Below are positions 1-13,291 of a stretch of DNA of 64,000 bases, in pieces. Below the pieces are notes generated by a model. It ran no database searches and was not told where the DNA came from. It saw nothing but the letters and a program-made list of their open reading frames with translations. Origin of the DNA: an uncultured Rivibacter sp. (GTDB lineage Bacteria; Pseudomonadota; Gammaproteobacteria; Burkholderiales; Burkholderiaceae); assembly GCA_946481025.1 (NCBI GenBank), contig CAMLNA010000005.1:17531-81530 (forward strand), read 5' to 3'. Made by a program: the position numbers and the translations under genes. How positions within the stretch are numbered: the first letter of the stretch is position 1; every line of letters starts with the position of its first letter.

Positions 1-2
1 TG

Positions 3-767
3 AAGCTGGGCGGCTTCGGCAAGTTCGCCTTCTCGTTCCACCAGAACGGCGGCAACTCCCAGCCAGCCAACGCGATCGCGCCCAAGCGCTACGCAGCACG
101 GCTGTACGACATCGAAGTCAACCCGGGCGGCAAGCTGGAAGGCGAAATCGTCTTCCTGAAGGGCGACACCGCCGGCCCCGACGCCACCGGCAAGGGCACC
201 ATGCTGATGGTCGAGCACACCCAGGCGATGCTGGGCGGCTTCAACAAGCTGGCCTTCATCTGGGGTGACAAGCTGGGCGGCGTGCCGTGGGCTCCCACCT
301 ACAACGGCGGCGCCAAGACGGACGAAACCCCTGGCGACCAGTTCCGTATCGTCGACCAGCTGTACGTCGACCTGAAGGGCACCAACTGGTCGGGCATGGC
401 CACCTTCGTGTACGCCAAGGTCGAGTGCTGCGCCTTCGGCGGCGTGTGGGGCAGCAACGCCGGCAAGCGCGAGTGGGTCAGCTTCGGCGTGCGCCCGCAG
501 TACAACTTCAATGACAACTTCAGCCTGGCCGTCGAAGCCGGCTACGACCAGGTCAGCCGCCCGAACGAAGCCGATGCCAAGCTGGCCAAGCTGACGGTGG
601 CCCCGCAAGTCGCGCTGTCGCGCGGCTTCTGGGCGCGCCCGGTGTTCCGGGCCTTCGCGACCTACGCCAAGTGGAACAGCGCGGCCGGCGACGTGGGCAC
701 GAACGGCGTGTTCGGCACCAAGACCAACGGCATGAACTACGGGGTGCAGGTCGAAGCCTGGTGGTGA
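3..767 (+). CDS. lamB: Maltoporin LamB, C-terminal part (5' end outside the window)
   Basis: The frame is open from base 3 to the stop at 765-767, so the start lies upstream of the window. The translation alternates short beta-strand-like segments rich in aromatic residues and Gly, as in the 18-stranded maltoporin barrel, and ends in YGVQVEAWW. That terminal Trp-Trp resembles the C-terminus of E. coli LamB. LamB is a trimeric outer-membrane channel for maltose and maltodextrins. The next genes encode an alpha-glucosidase and a complete maltodextrin ABC importer, which supports the sugar-porin reading. About 255 residues are visible, a little over half of a usual maltoporin. A sucrose-type ScrY porin is a less likely alternative. 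Confidence 0.88.
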   Translation, partial: KLGGFGKFAFSFHQNGGNSQPANAIAPKRYAARLYDIEVNPGGKLEGEIVFLKGDTAGPDATGKGTMLMVEHTQAMLGGFNKLAFIWGDKLGGVPWAPTYNGGAKTDETPGDQFRIVDQLYVDLKGTNWSGMATFVYAKVECCAFGGVWGSNAGKREWVSFGVRPQYNFNDNFSLAVEAGYDQVSRPNEADAKLAKLTVAPQVALSRGFWARPVFRAFATYAKWNSAAGDVGTNGVFGTKTNGMNYGVQVEAWW

Positions 768-780
768 TCGGGCCCACCCC

Positions 781-815
781 CGTAGCGCCTTCGGCGCTCC
801 CCCTCGAGGGGGCGA
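781..815. repeat. Paired intergenic palindromes after lamB
   Basis: In the 202-bp gap between lamB and the alpha-glucosidase, AGCGCC-TTC-GGCGCT (784-798) is followed directly by the perfect 14-bp palindrome CCCCCTCGAGGGGG (799-812). Neither is followed by a T-run, so this is not a classical intrinsic terminator. Similar GC-rich palindromic modules recur between genes in Comamonadaceae-type genomes (from memory). The rest of the gap shows no recognisable gene. Confidence 0.5.
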
Positions 816-969
816 CGCCTGCGGACCGGCGCAGCCGGATCCGCGGCGTCCACCGGGGGTGCGTTGGCAGGCCTGCGGGCCTGCCTCGCCTCAGGACGAA
901 TGACATTGCGCTTCGGGCTTTGTCTCACTACCGTTCGCTGCACTGCCAAAACCAACATCGACGACCCGC

Positions 970-2652
<1,683 letters not shown>

Positions 2653-2663
2653 ACTGAAGACAC

Positions 2664-3767
<1,104 letters not shown>

Positions 3768-3833
3768 TCGACCGCTTTCTCGTCCGTTCCCAACCGCACA
3801 GCCCACAAGAGGCGTACACAAAGGAGATAGGCA

Positions 3834-5036
<1,203 letters not shown>

Positions 5037-5149
5037 ACCCCATGAGGCGTGCGTGAACTGACGCTCGCCGATGCCAGGCAGCCTGCCCACAAGGCGGGCT
5101 GCCTGCCGCATCGAATCCCGACGTATCCCGGCCCTGCCGCCCCCCTCAC

Positions 5150-6667
5150 ATGAAACGCTGGCTCGTTCCTGCGATCTTCGCCCTGCTCGGTCTCGCCGCG
5201 CTGTACATCTCGGTGCTCGTCTACGCGGCGGGCGAGACGCTGCTGGCCGGCACCATCCTCGTCATCGTGGCGCTGGCTGCGTGGGTCTACAGCTCGGCGC
5301 GCACCTACGCGTGGCGCTACCTGTTCCCCGGCATTGCCGCCACGCTGATCTTCGTGGTGTTCCCGATCCTCTACACGATGGCGATCGGCTTCACCAACTA
5401 CAGCTCCAAGAACCTGCTGACCTTCGAGCGCGCCACCCGCTACCTGCTCGACGAGACGCACCGCGCCGAGGGCGAGGCCTACGCGTTCAGCCTGCACGGC
5501 GACGGCCGCGAATACCGCGGCCGGCTCGAGAACGAGGACGCATCGGCCGTGTTCGTGACCGCCCCGCTCGCGCTCAGCAGGAACACGCCGCTCGAGGTGG
5601 AGGCCCAGGCGCTGCAGACCTCGGGGGTGGCGCTGGCCGATGCGCTGCCGCTCAAGGACGTGATCGCGCTGCAGCCCAGGCTGCGCGAGCTCACCATCAA
5701 GATGCCCGACGGCAAGGCCGTGCGCATGACCAGCCTGCGCGAGTTCGCGCCGGTGGAGCCGCTGTACGAGCAGCGCGCCGACGGCACGCTCGTCAACCGG
5801 GAGAGCGGCACCGTGCTCAAGGCCAACAAGGCCACCGGGTTCTACGAAACCGCCGCCGGCGAACGTGTCGCGCCCGGCTTCCGCGTCGGCATCGGCTGGG
5901 ACAACTACGCGCGCATCTTCACCGACAAGGCCTTCCAGGAGCCCTTCATCCGCATCTTCGTGTGGACCGTCGTGTTCTCGGCCCTCACCGTGGTGTTCGC
6001 CGCATCGCTCGGCATGTTCCTGGCGGTGCTGCTGAACTGGGATGCGCTGCGCTTCAAGGGCGTGTACCGCACGCTGCTGTTCCTGCCCTACGCCGTGCCG
6101 GGCTTCATCTCGATCCTGGTGTTCAAGGGGCTGTTCAACAACAACTTCGGTGAGATCAACCTGATCCTCGATGCCCTGTTCGGCATCAAGCCCGCGTGGT
6201 TCAGCGATCCGTTCCTGGCCAAGCTGATGCTGCTCATCGTGAACACCTGGCTGGGCTACCCGTACATGATGGTGGTCTGCATGGGGCTCATCAAGGCCAT
6301 CCCGGCCGACCTGTACGAGGCCTCGGCGGTGGCCGGCGCCGGCCCGCTCACCAACTTCTTCCGCATCACGCTGCCGCTGATCCTGAAGCCGCTCACGCCG
6401 CTGCTGATCTCGGCCTTCGCCTTCAACTTCAACAACTTCGTGCTGATCAGCCTGCTCACCGGCGGACGGCCCGACTTCCTGGACACCAGCGTGCCCGCAG
6501 GCACCACCGACCTGCTGGTCTCCTACACCTACCGCATCGCCTTCCAGGACTCGGGCCAGCAGTTCGGCCTGGCCGCCGCCATCTCGACAGTGATCTTCGC
6601 GATGGTGGCGGTGCTCTCGCTCATCAACATGCGCTTCACGAAAGTAGCGCGCGACGAAACCCGCTGA
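5150..6667 (+). CDS. malF: Maltodextrin ABC transporter permease MalF
   Basis: A 505-residue inner-membrane permease close in length to E. coli MalF. Three hydrophobic segments lie in residues 1-85. A large periplasmic P2-type loop (about 90-255) follows, which distinguishes MalF from most sugar permeases and docks MalE. The C-terminal half holds the transmission domain with the EAA loop starting at E390 ([22 protein letters not shown], residues 390 on), which contacts MalK. It is followed 14 bp later by malG with an intervening GAGGAGG, consistent with translational coupling. Confidence 0.95.
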   Translation: MKRWLVPAIFALLGLAALYISVLVYAAGETLLAGTILVIVALAAWVYSSARTYAWRYLFPGIAATLIFVVFPILYTMAIGFTNYSSKNLLTFERATRYLLDETHRAEGEAYAFSLHGDGREYRGRLENEDASAVFVTAPLALSRNTPLEVEAQALQTSGVALADALPLKDVIALQPRLRELTIKMPDGKAVRMTSLREFAPVEPLYEQRADGTLVNRESGTVLKANKATGFYETAAGERVAPGFRVGIGWDNYARIFTDKAFQEPFIRIFVWTVVFSALTVVFAASLGMFLAVLLNWDALRFKGVYRTLLFLPYAVPGFISILVFKGLFNNNFGEINLILDALFGIKPAWFSDPFLAKLMLLIVNTWLGYPYMMVVCMGLIKAIPADLYEASAVAGAGPLTNFFRITLPLILKPLTPLLISAFAFNFNNFVLISLLTGGRPDFLDTSVPAGTTDLLVSYTYRIAFQDSGQQFGLAAAISTVIFAMVAVLSLINMRFTKVARDETR

Positions 6668-6681
6668 GGAGGCACACATCA

Positions 6682-7572
6682 ATGGCCATCGTCCTCGACA
6701 AGTCCCACCGCTGGCGCGTGCTGGCCGCGCACGCCTTCATGATCGGCCTGATCGCGCTGGTGATCTTCCCGTTCCTGATGATCCTGTCGATCTCGCTGCG
6801 GCCGGGCAACTTCGCCACCGGCAGCCTGATCCCCGAGACCATCAGCTTCGAGCACTGGAAGCTCGCGCTGGGCATCAGCTACCAGGACGCCGACGGCCGC
6901 CTCGTGACGCCGCCATTCCCGGTGCTGCTGTGGCTTTGGAACTCCATCAAGATCGCGTTCGTCACCGGCGTCGTCACGCTGTTCCTGTCGACCACGGCCG
7001 CCTACGCCTTCGCGCGCATGAAGTTCCGCGGCAAGCAGACGGCGCTGTCGGCGCTGATGCTGATCCAGATGTTCCCGGCCGTGCTGGCGCTGGTGGCCAT
7101 CTTTGCGATCTTCGACCGCATCGGCAACGTGTTCCCGTTCTTCGGCATCGACAGCCACGCCTCGCTGGTGCTCGCCTATGCCGGCGGCATTGCCCTGCAC
7201 GTGTGGACCATCAAGGGCTACTACGACACCATCCCGGTCGAGATCGAGGAGGCGGCCAAGGTCGACGGCGCCACGCCCTGGCAGGCCTTCAGGCTGGTGC
7301 TGCTGCCGATGGCGGTGCCCATCCTGATGGTGGTGTTCCTGCTGGCCTTCATCGGCGCCATCATCGAGTACCCGGTCGCCTCCATCCTGCTCAAGCAGGA
7401 AAGCCAGCTCACGCTGGCGGTCGGCTCCAAGCTCTTCCTCTACGAGCAGAAATACCTCTGGGGCGACTTCGCGGCCGCCGCCATTCTTTCCGGCCTGCCG
7501 ATCACGGTGGTGTTCATCCTCGCGCAGAAGTGGATGATCTCCGGCCTCACGTCGGGCGGCATCAAGGGCTAG
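6682..7572 (+). CDS. malG: Maltodextrin ABC transporter permease MalG
   Basis: A 296-residue inner-membrane permease, the usual length for MalG. The ATG at 6682 follows GAGGAGG and gives the expected N-terminus with a first membrane segment near residues 10-35. The EAA loop lies near 189-210 ([15 protein letters not shown]), contacting MalK. The C-terminus [10 protein letters not shown] matches the known MalG tail that reaches the MalE-facing translocation path. Longer in-frame starts upstream would overlap malF and are rejected. Confidence 0.95.
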   Translation: MAIVLDKSHRWRVLAAHAFMIGLIALVIFPFLMILSISLRPGNFATGSLIPETISFEHWKLALGISYQDADGRLVTPPFPVLLWLWNSIKIAFVTGVVTLFLSTTAAYAFARMKFRGKQTALSALMLIQMFPAVLALVAIFAIFDRIGNVFPFFGIDSHASLVLAYAGGIALHVWTIKGYYDTIPVEIEEAAKVDGATPWQAFRLVLLPMAVPILMVVFLLAFIGAIIEYPVASILLKQESQLTLAVGSKLFLYEQKYLWGDFAAAAILSGLPITVVFILAQKWMISGLTSGGIKG

Positions 7573-7607
7573 TTTTCCAACGACACCTCGATCGAGGAGA
7601 CACGCAC

Positions 7608-8027
7608 ATGAAACTTCACGTCATGCTGGCTTCGCTGCTGGTGGCGGGCTCCGCCTTTGCACAGTCCGCCCCGCCCGCCGGCTCGGTGGCCATCCACTAC
7701 AACCGCTGCGACGGCAACTACGCCGGCTGGGGCGTGCACCTGTGGAAAGACCCGGGCATCCCGCTCGTCGGCGTGGAATGGCAGAAGCCCATGATGCCCG
7801 CCGGCCAGGACGACTTCGGCGTGTACTGGCACACCAAGCTGGATGACTACGCGAAGGGCAAGGTGAACTACATCATCCACAAGGGCGACACCAAGGACCA
7901 GGGCGGCCGCGACATGAGCTTCGACGGCAACGCCACCAAGGAGATCTGGGTCAACGACGGCGACCGCAAGATCTACACCTCGCTCGAAGAAGCAAAGAAG
8001 GGCCGCGAGGCCAAGCCCTGCAAGTGA
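7608..8027 (+). CDS. Small secreted protein with a single pullulanase-associated (PUD/CBM41-like) domain
   Basis: A 139-residue protein with a signal peptide ending near ASAFA-Q (residue 19). The rest is essentially one domain: IHYNRCDGNYAGWGVHLW near the start, then NYIIHKGDTKD and EIWVNDGD. These are hallmarks of the pullulanase-associated PUD/CBM41 fold that binds alpha-glucans. Such domains are normally appended to pullulanases, so a free-standing one is unusual. The ATG follows GAGGAG. Its stop overlaps the likely start of the downstream amylase (ATGA), so the two are probably co-translated. The two cysteines, one near the N-terminus and one at the C-terminus, could form a disulfide. It may be a glucan-capture accessory of the amylase. 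Confidence 0.75.
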   Translation: MKLHVMLASLLVAGSAFAQSAPPAGSVAIHYNRCDGNYAGWGVHLWKDPGIPLVGVEWQKPMMPAGQDDFGVYWHTKLDDYAKGKVNYIIHKGDTKDQGGRDMSFDGNATKEIWVNDGDRKIYTSLEEAKKGREAKPCK

Positions 8028-9781
8028 TGCGCAGATTCCGAGGCCAGCCCATGCCCTTCGCCGCGAGACGCCTGCTGTCGCCCCTGCTGCTCACCCTGCT
8101 GGCCGCCTGCGGCTCGAGGGCGCCAACGGCAGCCGTGCAGCAGCCCCCGGCCGTGCCGGCCGCCACGCCCAAGCCAGCACCGGCCGCGGTCTCCGGCAGC
8201 TTTGCCGACAACCCCGTCGTCTATTTCGTCGTCACCGACCGCTTCGAGAACGGCAACCCCGGCAACGACAACAGCTACGGCCGCAAGCGCGAAGCGTCGC
8301 CGCGGGAGGACGTGGGCACCTTCCATGGCGGCGACCTCCGGGGCCTGACCGACAAGCTCAGGCAGGGCTGGTTCAAGGAGCTGGGCGTCAATGCGCTGTG
8401 GATCACCGCACCCTACGAGCAGATCCACGGCTGGGTGGTGGGCGGCAACAAGGAGTTCAAGCACTACGCCTACCACGGCTACTACGCGCTCGACTACACG
8501 GCGCTCGACCGCAACATGGGCACGCCCGACGAGTTGCGCGAGCTGGTGGACACGGCCCACGCGCAAGGCATCCGCGTGCTCTTCGACGTGGTGCTCAACC
8601 ACCCCGGCTACCTCGACATCCAGACCGCGAAGGAGCTCGGTGTGAAGGTGCTGTGGCCCAACGCCGAGAACGCCACGCTGCGCAACTACCACTCGTTCAT
8701 CGACTACAACAACTTCGCCTTCGGCGACTGGTGGGGGCGCGACTGGGTGCGCGCCGGGCTGCCCGGCTACATCGACGGCGGCCGCGACGACCTGACCTCG
8801 CAGCTCGCCTTCCTGCCCGACTTCCGCACCGACAGCACCGAGCCGGTCAAGCTGCCGAAGTTCCTGCGCAACAAGCCCGACACCAAGGCAGTGGACCTGC
8901 CGAACACCACGGTGCGCGGCTACCTCGTCAAGTGGCTGACCGACTGGGTGCGCGAATACGGCATCGACGGCTTCCGGGCCGACACGGTGAAGCACGTGGA
9001 GCCCGCCGCCTGGGCCGAACTCAAGGCCGAAGCCGTGAAGGCGCTGGCCGACTGGAAGGCCAGGAACCCGGGCAGGAAGATCGACGATGCGCCCTTCTGG
9101 ATGGTGGGCGAGTACTGGGGCCACGGGCCCGAGCGCGGCAAGCTGCATGACGCCGGCTTCGACGCGATGATCAACTTCGACTTCCAGGAACGCGCCGGCC
9201 AGTACGACCAGCCCGAGAAGCTGTTCGCCGAATACGCCAGGCTGCAGGCCGGCAAGCCGGCGCAGATGCTCAGCTACATCTCGTCCCACGACACGAAGCT
9301 GTCCGACCGCACCCGGCTCATCGAGTCGGGCGCCGCCCTGCTGCTGGCCCCCGGAGCGGTGCAGATCTACTACGGCGACGAAACCGCGCGACCCGCCGGC
9401 CCGGTGCCGGGCAGCGACCCGCAGCAGGCCACCCGCTCCGACATGAACTGGGCCAGCGTGGACGCCGCCGTGCTGGCGCACTGGCGCAAGCTCGGCAGCT
9501 TCCGCGCCCGGCATGTGGCGCTGGCGCGAGGCGAGCACCTGAAGCTCGGCGACGCGCCCTACGCCTTCGCCCGCGTCGACCAGGCCAGTGGCGACGCGGT
9601 GGTGGTCGCAATGAACACCGCCGGCGCCGTGAACCTCCCGGTAGGCACGGCCTTCGCCGAAGGCGAAGCCCTGCGCGACGCCTACGGCGGCGCAACGGGT
9701 GTGGTGCGCAACGGGAGCGTCGCACTGCAGGCTGCCGGGCGCTACGTGCTGCTCGAACGCGCGCCGGCGGCCCGGCGTTGA
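8027..9781 (+). CDS. malS: MalS-like periplasmic alpha-amylase, predicted lipoprotein (GH13)
   Basis: 584 residues from the ATG at 8027, which overlaps the upstream stop; an ATG 24 bases later is possible. The N-terminus is a lipoprotein signal with lipobox LLAAC. A Pro/Ala linker leads to a GH13 catalytic domain. PYEQIHGWVVGGN is typical of the MalS subgroup. Nucleophile is D319 (GIDGFRAD), acid/base E362 (VGEYWG) and transition-state Asp D422 (SSHD). It would shorten longer dextrins outside the inner membrane before MalE capture. E. coli MalS is soluble and periplasmic, so lipid anchoring is a variation. Whether the lipoprotein faces the periplasm or the surface cannot be told from sequence. 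Confidence 0.87.
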   Translation: MRRFRGQPMPFAARRLLSPLLLTLLAACGSRAPTAAVQQPPAVPAATPKPAPAAVSGSFADNPVVYFVVTDRFENGNPGNDNSYGRKREASPREDVGTFHGGDLRGLTDKLRQGWFKELGVNALWITAPYEQIHGWVVGGNKEFKHYAYHGYYALDYTALDRNMGTPDELRELVDTAHAQGIRVLFDVVLNHPGYLDIQTAKELGVKVLWPNAENATLRNYHSFIDYNNFAFGDWWGRDWVRAGLPGYIDGGRDDLTSQLAFLPDFRTDSTEPVKLPKFLRNKPDTKAVDLPNTTVRGYLVKWLTDWVREYGIDGFRADTVKHVEPAAWAELKAEAVKALADWKARNPGRKIDDAPFWMVGEYWGHGPERGKLHDAGFDAMINFDFQERAGQYDQPEKLFAEYARLQAGKPAQMLSYISSHDTKLSDRTRLIESGAALLLAPGAVQIYYGDETARPAGPVPGSDPQQATRSDMNWASVDAAVLAHWRKLGSFRARHVALARGEHLKLGDAPYAFARVDQASGDAVVVAMNTAGAVNLPVGTAFAEGEALRDAYGGATGVVRNGSVALQAAGRYVLLERAPAARR

Positions 9782-9830
9782 TCGGGCCGGTCCTCCTATG
9801 CGAGCCGCGAGGGTCATCCGATTCGGTACA

Positions 9831-9860
9831 GTGGCTGTAGTTACACCCGACTACAGCCAC
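9831..9860. promoter_or_regulatory. Perfect inverted repeat, candidate HexR/RpiR operator
   Basis: Arms gtggctgtagt (9831-9841) and actacagccac (9850-9860) are exact reverse complements separated by 8 bases. The core TGTAGT-N8-ACTACA resembles HexR-type operators built around TGTA/TACA half sites. It lies immediately before the most upstream ATG (9862) and 55 bp before the better start at 9916, ahead of a gene that itself carries an RpiR/HexR-like DNA-binding domain. Autoregulation is an inference. Confidence 0.6.
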
Positions 9861-9915
9861 CATGCCCCTGTTGCTCGACCCGTCCGCACCGCAGCCCACC
9901 AAGGGAGTGCCTGAC

Positions 9916-11784
9916 ATGGGCTGGCCTTCGCAGGTGCCCTACCCCGAGCCGCGGCTGCTCGCCGACATCGGCGCCACCTATGCCCGCTTCTGCCTGGAGC
10001 AGCTGCCCGGCCGCTTCGACTACGTGACGGTGCTGCCCTGCGCCGACTACTCCGGTTTCGTCGAGGTGATGAAGGCCTACCTCGACGGCCTGCCGGAGGG
10101 CCTGCACCCGAAACACGGCGCGGTGGCGCTCGCGAACCCGATCGAAGGCGACCGGGTGCGCATGACCAACCGCGACTGGGAGTTTTCCATCCAGGAGGCG
10201 CAGCGCGCGCTCGGGCTGGCCACGCTGCTGGTGGTGAACAACTTCACCGCCCTGGCCATGTCGCTGCCGCGCGTGGGGGCCGAAGGCCGCATGCAGGTGG
10301 GCGGCGGCGAGCCGCAGGCCAACGGCGTGATCGGGCTGCTCGGCCCCGGCACGGGCCTGGGCGTTTCAGGCCTCATCCCCACCGGCGACCGCTGGTTCAC
10401 GCTGGCCACCGAAGGCGGCCACGTGAGCTTTTCGCCCACCGACGAACGCGAGCTGCGGGTGCTGGCCCATGTGTGGAAGAGCATGCCGCACGTGTCGGCC
10501 GAGCGGCTGGTCTCGGGCCCGGGGCTCGAGCTCATCTACCAGGCGCTCATCGACGGGCACCACGACGTGCGCGACCGCCAGCTCAAGGCGGCCGACGTGG
10601 TGCAGCGCGCGCTGCAGAACCTGTGCCCCTATTGCGTCGAGACGGTCGAGTGCTTCTGCGCGATGCTGGGCACCGTGGCCTCCAACCTCGCCCTCACGCT
10701 GGGCGCCACCGGCGGCATCTACGTGGGCGGCGGCATCGTGCCGCGGCTGGGCGAGTTCTTCCTCAAGTCGCCGTTTCGCGAACGCTTCGAGGCCAAGGGC
10801 CGCTTCTCGGGCTATGTGGCCCGCATTCCGACCTACGTGCTCACCGCCGAGAACCCGGCCTTCCACGGCGTCTCGTCGCTGCTGGCCGAGCATGTGCCGG
10901 CCCAGGAAGGCGGCAACCCGCTGATGGAGCGCGTGCGTGCTGCGCGCGGCACGCTGTCGCCGGCGGAGCGGCGCGTGGCCGACTTCGTGCTCGACAACCC
11001 GCGCACCGTGCTCAACGACGCCATCGCCGTGATCGCGCAGATGGCCGAGGTGAGCCAGCCCACGGTGATCCGCTTCTGCCGCTCGCTCGGCTTCCAGGGG
11101 CTGGCGGACTTCAAGCTCAAGCTGGCCTCGGGCCTCACCGGCACCATCCCCGTGCAGCGCACCCAGGTCCGCCGGCAGGACGCCACACCCGACCTGTGCG
11201 CCAAGGTGCTCGACAACACCATCTCGGCCATCGTGCAGTTCCGCGAATCGCTCAACGTCGATGCGGTGGACCGTGCCATCGACATCCTGCGCGAGGCCAA
11301 GCGGGTCGAGTTCTATGCCATCGGCAATTCGTCGGTGGTGGCGCTCGATGCGCAGCACAAGCTGTTCCGCTTCCGCATCCCGTCGGTGGCCCACACCGAC
11401 GCGTCGATGCAGTCGATGGCCGCCGAGCTGCTGGGACCCAAGGACGTGGCGGTGTTCATTTCCAGCTCCGGACAGCCCAACGACCTGGTGCGTGCCGCTA
11501 CCCTGGCCATGGAGCGCGGCGCCGCGGTCATCGCCATCACGGCCAGCAAGTCGCCGCTGGCCAAGAAGGCCACCGTGTGCATCCCTGTGGACCACACCGA
11601 GGACAGCTCGACCTTCATCGCGATGATCTCGCGCATCCTGCACCTGCTGGTGATCGACATGGTGTCGGTCGGCGTGGCGGTGCGCCGCTCGCCCACGTCG
11701 CCGATGTCGCAGCTGGGTGCCGGGCTCGAGCCCGAAGGCGCGGCGACCCCCGCCCCCGGCGTGCTGATCTCGCATGTGGCCTGA
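9916..11784 (+). CDS. glk: Bifunctional glucokinase / RpiR-family transcriptional regulator
   Basis: 622 residues from ATG 9916, chosen because GGGAG lies 8 bases upstream; ATG 9862 in the same frame would add 18 residues but has only an inverted repeat before it. The N-terminal half is a Glk-type sugar kinase (LLADIGATYARF phosphate-binding start, LGPGTGLGVSGL, EGGHVSF). The C-terminal part from about residue 337 is RpiR: helix-turn-helix at about 376-395 (SQPTVIRFCRSLGF) and then a SIS sugar-phosphate-binding domain. This fusion is known in Burkholderia. It would phosphorylate glucose from maltodextrin and sense a phosphorylated sugar. It follows malS after 134 bp, so it probably has its own promoter. 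Confidence 0.92.
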   Translation: MGWPSQVPYPEPRLLADIGATYARFCLEQLPGRFDYVTVLPCADYSGFVEVMKAYLDGLPEGLHPKHGAVALANPIEGDRVRMTNRDWEFSIQEAQRALGLATLLVVNNFTALAMSLPRVGAEGRMQVGGGEPQANGVIGLLGPGTGLGVSGLIPTGDRWFTLATEGGHVSFSPTDERELRVLAHVWKSMPHVSAERLVSGPGLELIYQALIDGHHDVRDRQLKAADVVQRALQNLCPYCVETVECFCAMLGTVASNLALTLGATGGIYVGGGIVPRLGEFFLKSPFRERFEAKGRFSGYVARIPTYVLTAENPAFHGVSSLLAEHVPAQEGGNPLMERVRAARGTLSPAERRVADFVLDNPRTVLNDAIAVIAQMAEVSQPTVIRFCRSLGFQGLADFKLKLASGLTGTIPVQRTQVRRQDATPDLCAKVLDNTISAIVQFRESLNVDAVDRAIDILREAKRVEFYAIGNSSVVALDAQHKLFRFRIPSVAHTDASMQSMAAELLGPKDVAVFISSSGQPNDLVRAATLAMERGAAVIAITASKSPLAKKATVCIPVDHTEDSSTFIAMISRILHLLVIDMVSVGVAVRRSPTSPMSQLGAGLEPEGAATPAPGVLISHVA

Positions 11785-11850
11785 GCCCCGCCAATAGCGC
11801 CAGGAATCTTCTCAAAACACCCGGCACGAGGCACAGGCGCAGCAGGAGAA

Positions 11851-11869
11851 GAGGCGATAAAATCGCCTC
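11851..11869. promoter_or_regulatory. Inverted repeat over a candidate -10 element upstream of the hipA-like gene
   Basis: gaggcgat (11851-11858) and atcgcctc (11862-11869) are perfect reverse complements around AAA. The centre contains TAAAAT (11858-11863), a plausible -10 hexamer 24 bases before the start codon. A second motif, atcttctca, occurs at 11806-11814 and again at 11874-11882. A repressor bound here would block the promoter. The downstream protein has its own HTH domain, so autoregulation is plausible but unproven. Confidence 0.5.
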
Positions 11870-11887
11870 AAGTATCTTCTCATAACC

Positions 11888-13273
11888 ATGCGCCCACGCA
11901 ACCAGACCGCCCGCGACCAGCTGCTCGCCACCCTGGGCCGGCAGCCCGCCGCCGGCGCGGCCGACCTGGCTGCGCGGCTGGGCGTGAGCCTCGCCACCCT
12001 GCACCGGCTGCTGCAGGAGGTGCAGCCGCAGGTGCTGGCCACCGGCCGCGCACGCCGCACCCGTTATGCGCTGCGCCGCCCCTTGCGCGGCGATCTGTCC
12101 GAGCTGCCCGTGTACGAGGTGGATGCCGCCGGTCGCGCCGAACTGCTGGGGCCGCTGGCCCTGGTGGCGCCGCAAGGCACCTGGATGGACTTGTCCGGCA
12201 GCCGCTGGCCGGTGCCCGACGAGTCGCGCGACGGCTGGTGGGGCGGGCTGCCCTACCCCCTGTACGACATGCGCCCGCAAGGCTACATGGGCCGGCAGCT
12301 GGCCCGGGCCTCGCACCGCGAGCTGGGCGTGTCGGCCGACCTGCAGGCCTGGTCCGACGACGACGTGCTCCACGTGCTGAGCCGGCTGGGGTCGGACGTG
12401 AGCGGCAACCTGATCCTGGGCAACCTGGCCTACGAGCGCTGGCTGTCCGGCAAGCTGAACCCGCCTGCACCGCTGGCCGAGCCGCGGCTCGGCCCGGCCT
12501 ATGCCGCACTGGCCGAGGAAGCCATCGCCACCGGCGTGGCCGGTTCCAGCGCCGCGGGTGAATTCCCAAAGTTCGCGGCGCAGCGCCAGCTCGCAGGCAG
12601 CCGCACGCCGCATGCGCTGGTCAAGTTCTCCGGTGCCGACCGCTCCGCTGCCGTGCGCCGCTGGTCGGACCTGCTGGTGTGCGAGCACCTGGCGCTGGAA
12701 TGCATCGCGGAAGGCCTGCCGGGCCAGCCAAGCGCAAAGAGCCGCGTCGTGCAGCATGCCGGCCGCACTTTCCTCGAACTCGAACGCTTCGACCGGCACG
12801 GCGCCTTCGGCCGCAGTGCGCTCATCGGGCTCGAAACGGTGAACGCCGCCTTCATCGGCGACGCCTCCACCGACTGGACGCGCCTGGCCGAGCGCCTGGT
12901 GGCGGCCGGTCTGCTGGGCGAAGACGACGCGCAGCGCATTCGCCGCCTGTGGTGGTTCGGCCGGCTGATCGGCAACACCGACATGCACACCGGCAACCTG
13001 AGCTTCATGCCGCTGGAAGGCCGCTTCGTGCTGGCGCCGGCCTACGACATGCTGCCGATGCTGTTTGCGCCGCTGCCGGGCGGCGAACTGCCGGCGCGGG
13101 AGTTCGCGCCGCCGCTGCCGTTGCCGCCGCAGCGCCCCGAGTGGAGCGTGGCCTGCAGTGCCGCTCTCCGCTTCTGGCAGCTGGCATCGAAGGACAACCG
13201 CCTCAGCACCGCATTTCGCGCCAGCTGCAAGGCCAACGGCCAGCAGTTGCAGCGGCTGGCCGAGCACGCCTGA
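11888..13273 (+). CDS. yjjJ: HipA-family serine/threonine kinase, YjjJ type with fused N-terminal HTH
   Basis: A 461-residue single-gene HipA homolog. Residues 1-60 form a predicted winged helix (LAARLGVSLATLHRLLQE). The rest is HipA-like: ATP-binding Lys in ALVKFS, catalytic D365 in GNTDMHTGN, and metal-binding D387 in APAYDML. Classical HipA is paired with a separate HipB antitoxin. Here no small HTH gene is adjacent, and the HTH is fused, as in E. coli YjjJ. HipA kinases phosphorylate translation-related targets such as aminoacyl-tRNA synthetases; the target here is unknown. An inverted repeat over the candidate -10 suggests autoregulation. No clear Shine-Dalgarno sequence precedes the ATG. 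Confidence 0.85.
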   Translation: MRPRNQTARDQLLATLGRQPAAGAADLAARLGVSLATLHRLLQEVQPQVLATGRARRTRYALRRPLRGDLSELPVYEVDAAGRAELLGPLALVAPQGTWMDLSGSRWPVPDESRDGWWGGLPYPLYDMRPQGYMGRQLARASHRELGVSADLQAWSDDDVLHVLSRLGSDVSGNLILGNLAYERWLSGKLNPPAPLAEPRLGPAYAALAEEAIATGVAGSSAAGEFPKFAAQRQLAGSRTPHALVKFSGADRSAAVRRWSDLLVCEHLALECIAEGLPGQPSAKSRVVQHAGRTFLELERFDRHGAFGRSALIGLETVNAAFIGDASTDWTRLAERLVAAGLLGEDDAQRIRRLWWFGRLIGNTDMHTGNLSFMPLEGRFVLAPAYDMLPMLFAPLPGGELPAREFAPPLPLPPQRPEWSVACSAALRFWQLASKDNRLSTAFRASCKANGQQLQRLAEHA

Positions 13274-13291
13274 GCGGCGGCCTTCTCGGCC

